Part shown: piece after piece, positions 5,500 to 5,745 of the stretch
Layout: every line of letters starts with the position of its first letter
How positions within the stretch are numbered: the stretch's first letter is position 1
NCBI GenBank assembly: GCA_900542255.1
Contig: UQMR01000104.1
Coordinates: forward strand, 1 to 5,745
DNA length: 5,745 bases
From: an uncultured Porphyromonadaceae bacterium
GTDB lineage: Bacteria > Bacteroidota > Bacteroidia > Bacteroidales > Barnesiellaceae_A
Reading direction: 5' to 3'
Program-made: the position numbers and the translations under genes
The notes under the pieces: generated by a model
Database searches by the model: none
Told to the model about the DNA's origin: nothing
The model's input: the letters and a program-made list of their open reading frames with translations, nothing else

Positions 5500-5745
5500 A
5501 TGCAACGGAAAGAGACACAATCGATAGGCGACATCCTCGACGAGATATTGCAGACCCAGAAACTCGATATCGGGCTCGACGGCGCACGCGCCCGGCAGGC
5601 ATGGCAAGAAACCATGGGAGAAGTAGTAGCTCAATATACCGAACAGCTCTCTTACGAAAAGGGGACCCTGATTGTAACGCTCACATCGGCCATCCTGCGC
5701 AACGAGCTCTTCATGTGCCGCTCGCAAATCATACAGAAACTCAAC
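5500..5745 (+). CDS. DUF721 (DciA-like) protein, N-terminal 82 residues, runs off the window
   Basis: The ATG at 5500 opens a frame that continues to the window edge. It begins MQRKETQSIGDILDEILQTQ and carries the DUF721 features: an N-terminal helix with IGDILDEIL, a W in RQAWQETMGEVVAQYTEQL (32-50), then a strand GTLIVTLTSAILRNEL (55-70) and a helix with QIIQKLN. DUF721 includes DciA, the ancestral loader of the replicative helicase DnaB, and many Bacteroidetes carry a short DUF721 protein right after recF. The expected total length is about 95-100 residues, so only a short C-terminal part should be missing. It lies 8 nt after the recF stop with no clear ribosome site, suggesting coupled translation. 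Whether this short form loads helicase is not shown by the sequence. Confidence 0.85.
   Translation, partial: MQRKETQSIGDILDEILQTQKLDIGLDGARARQAWQETMGEVVAQYTEQLSYEKGTLIVTLTSAILRNELFMCRSQIIQKLN

Overview
The window looks like a Bacteroidetes chromosome, probably order Bacteroidales. Three things point there: promoter-like TAnnTTTG motifs, the protein families (a Bacteroidetes-type tyrosine integrase N-terminus, a dGTPase and RecF with typical Bacteroidales N-termini), and recF followed directly by a DUF721 gene. A Barnesiella-like member is possible from the GC-rich core genes, but that is only a guess.

Left part (1 to about 1130) is mobile DNA and AT-rich (hand counts: 38% GC over 541-600, 32% over 961-1020). 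It holds the 3' part of an IS256-family element: the transposase C-terminus, ending at 650, and a right terminal inverted repeat ending near 705. The element has inserted into a leftward tyrosine integrase gene, of which only the first 74 codons (929 down to 706) remain here. A candidate Bacteroidetes promoter for the integrase sits at 959-992.

Middle part (930-1356) has no convincing gene. It contains the integrase promoter, an A/T-rich hairpin, a separated 10-bp direct repeat, and a perfect 8-bp inverted repeat that overlaps the probable -7 element of the following operon.

Right part (1357-5745) is a tightly packed rightward gene cluster, GC-richer (63% by hand count over 1681-1740): dGTPase (dgt), a TPM-domain membrane protein with paired cysteines, a DgkA-type lipid kinase, RecF, and the start of a DUF721 (DciA-like) protein. 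The gaps are 19, 18, 12 and 8 nt, which suggests one transcript. The cluster mixes dNTP-pool control, phospholipid or undecaprenol recycling, and replication/repair. The recF-DUF721 pairing is the most clearly functional.

I found no convincing new multi-gene system. The most noteworthy items are the IS-in-integrase nesting with its chimeric antisense reading frame, the palindromic promoter in front of dgt, and the cysteine-rich TPM protein.
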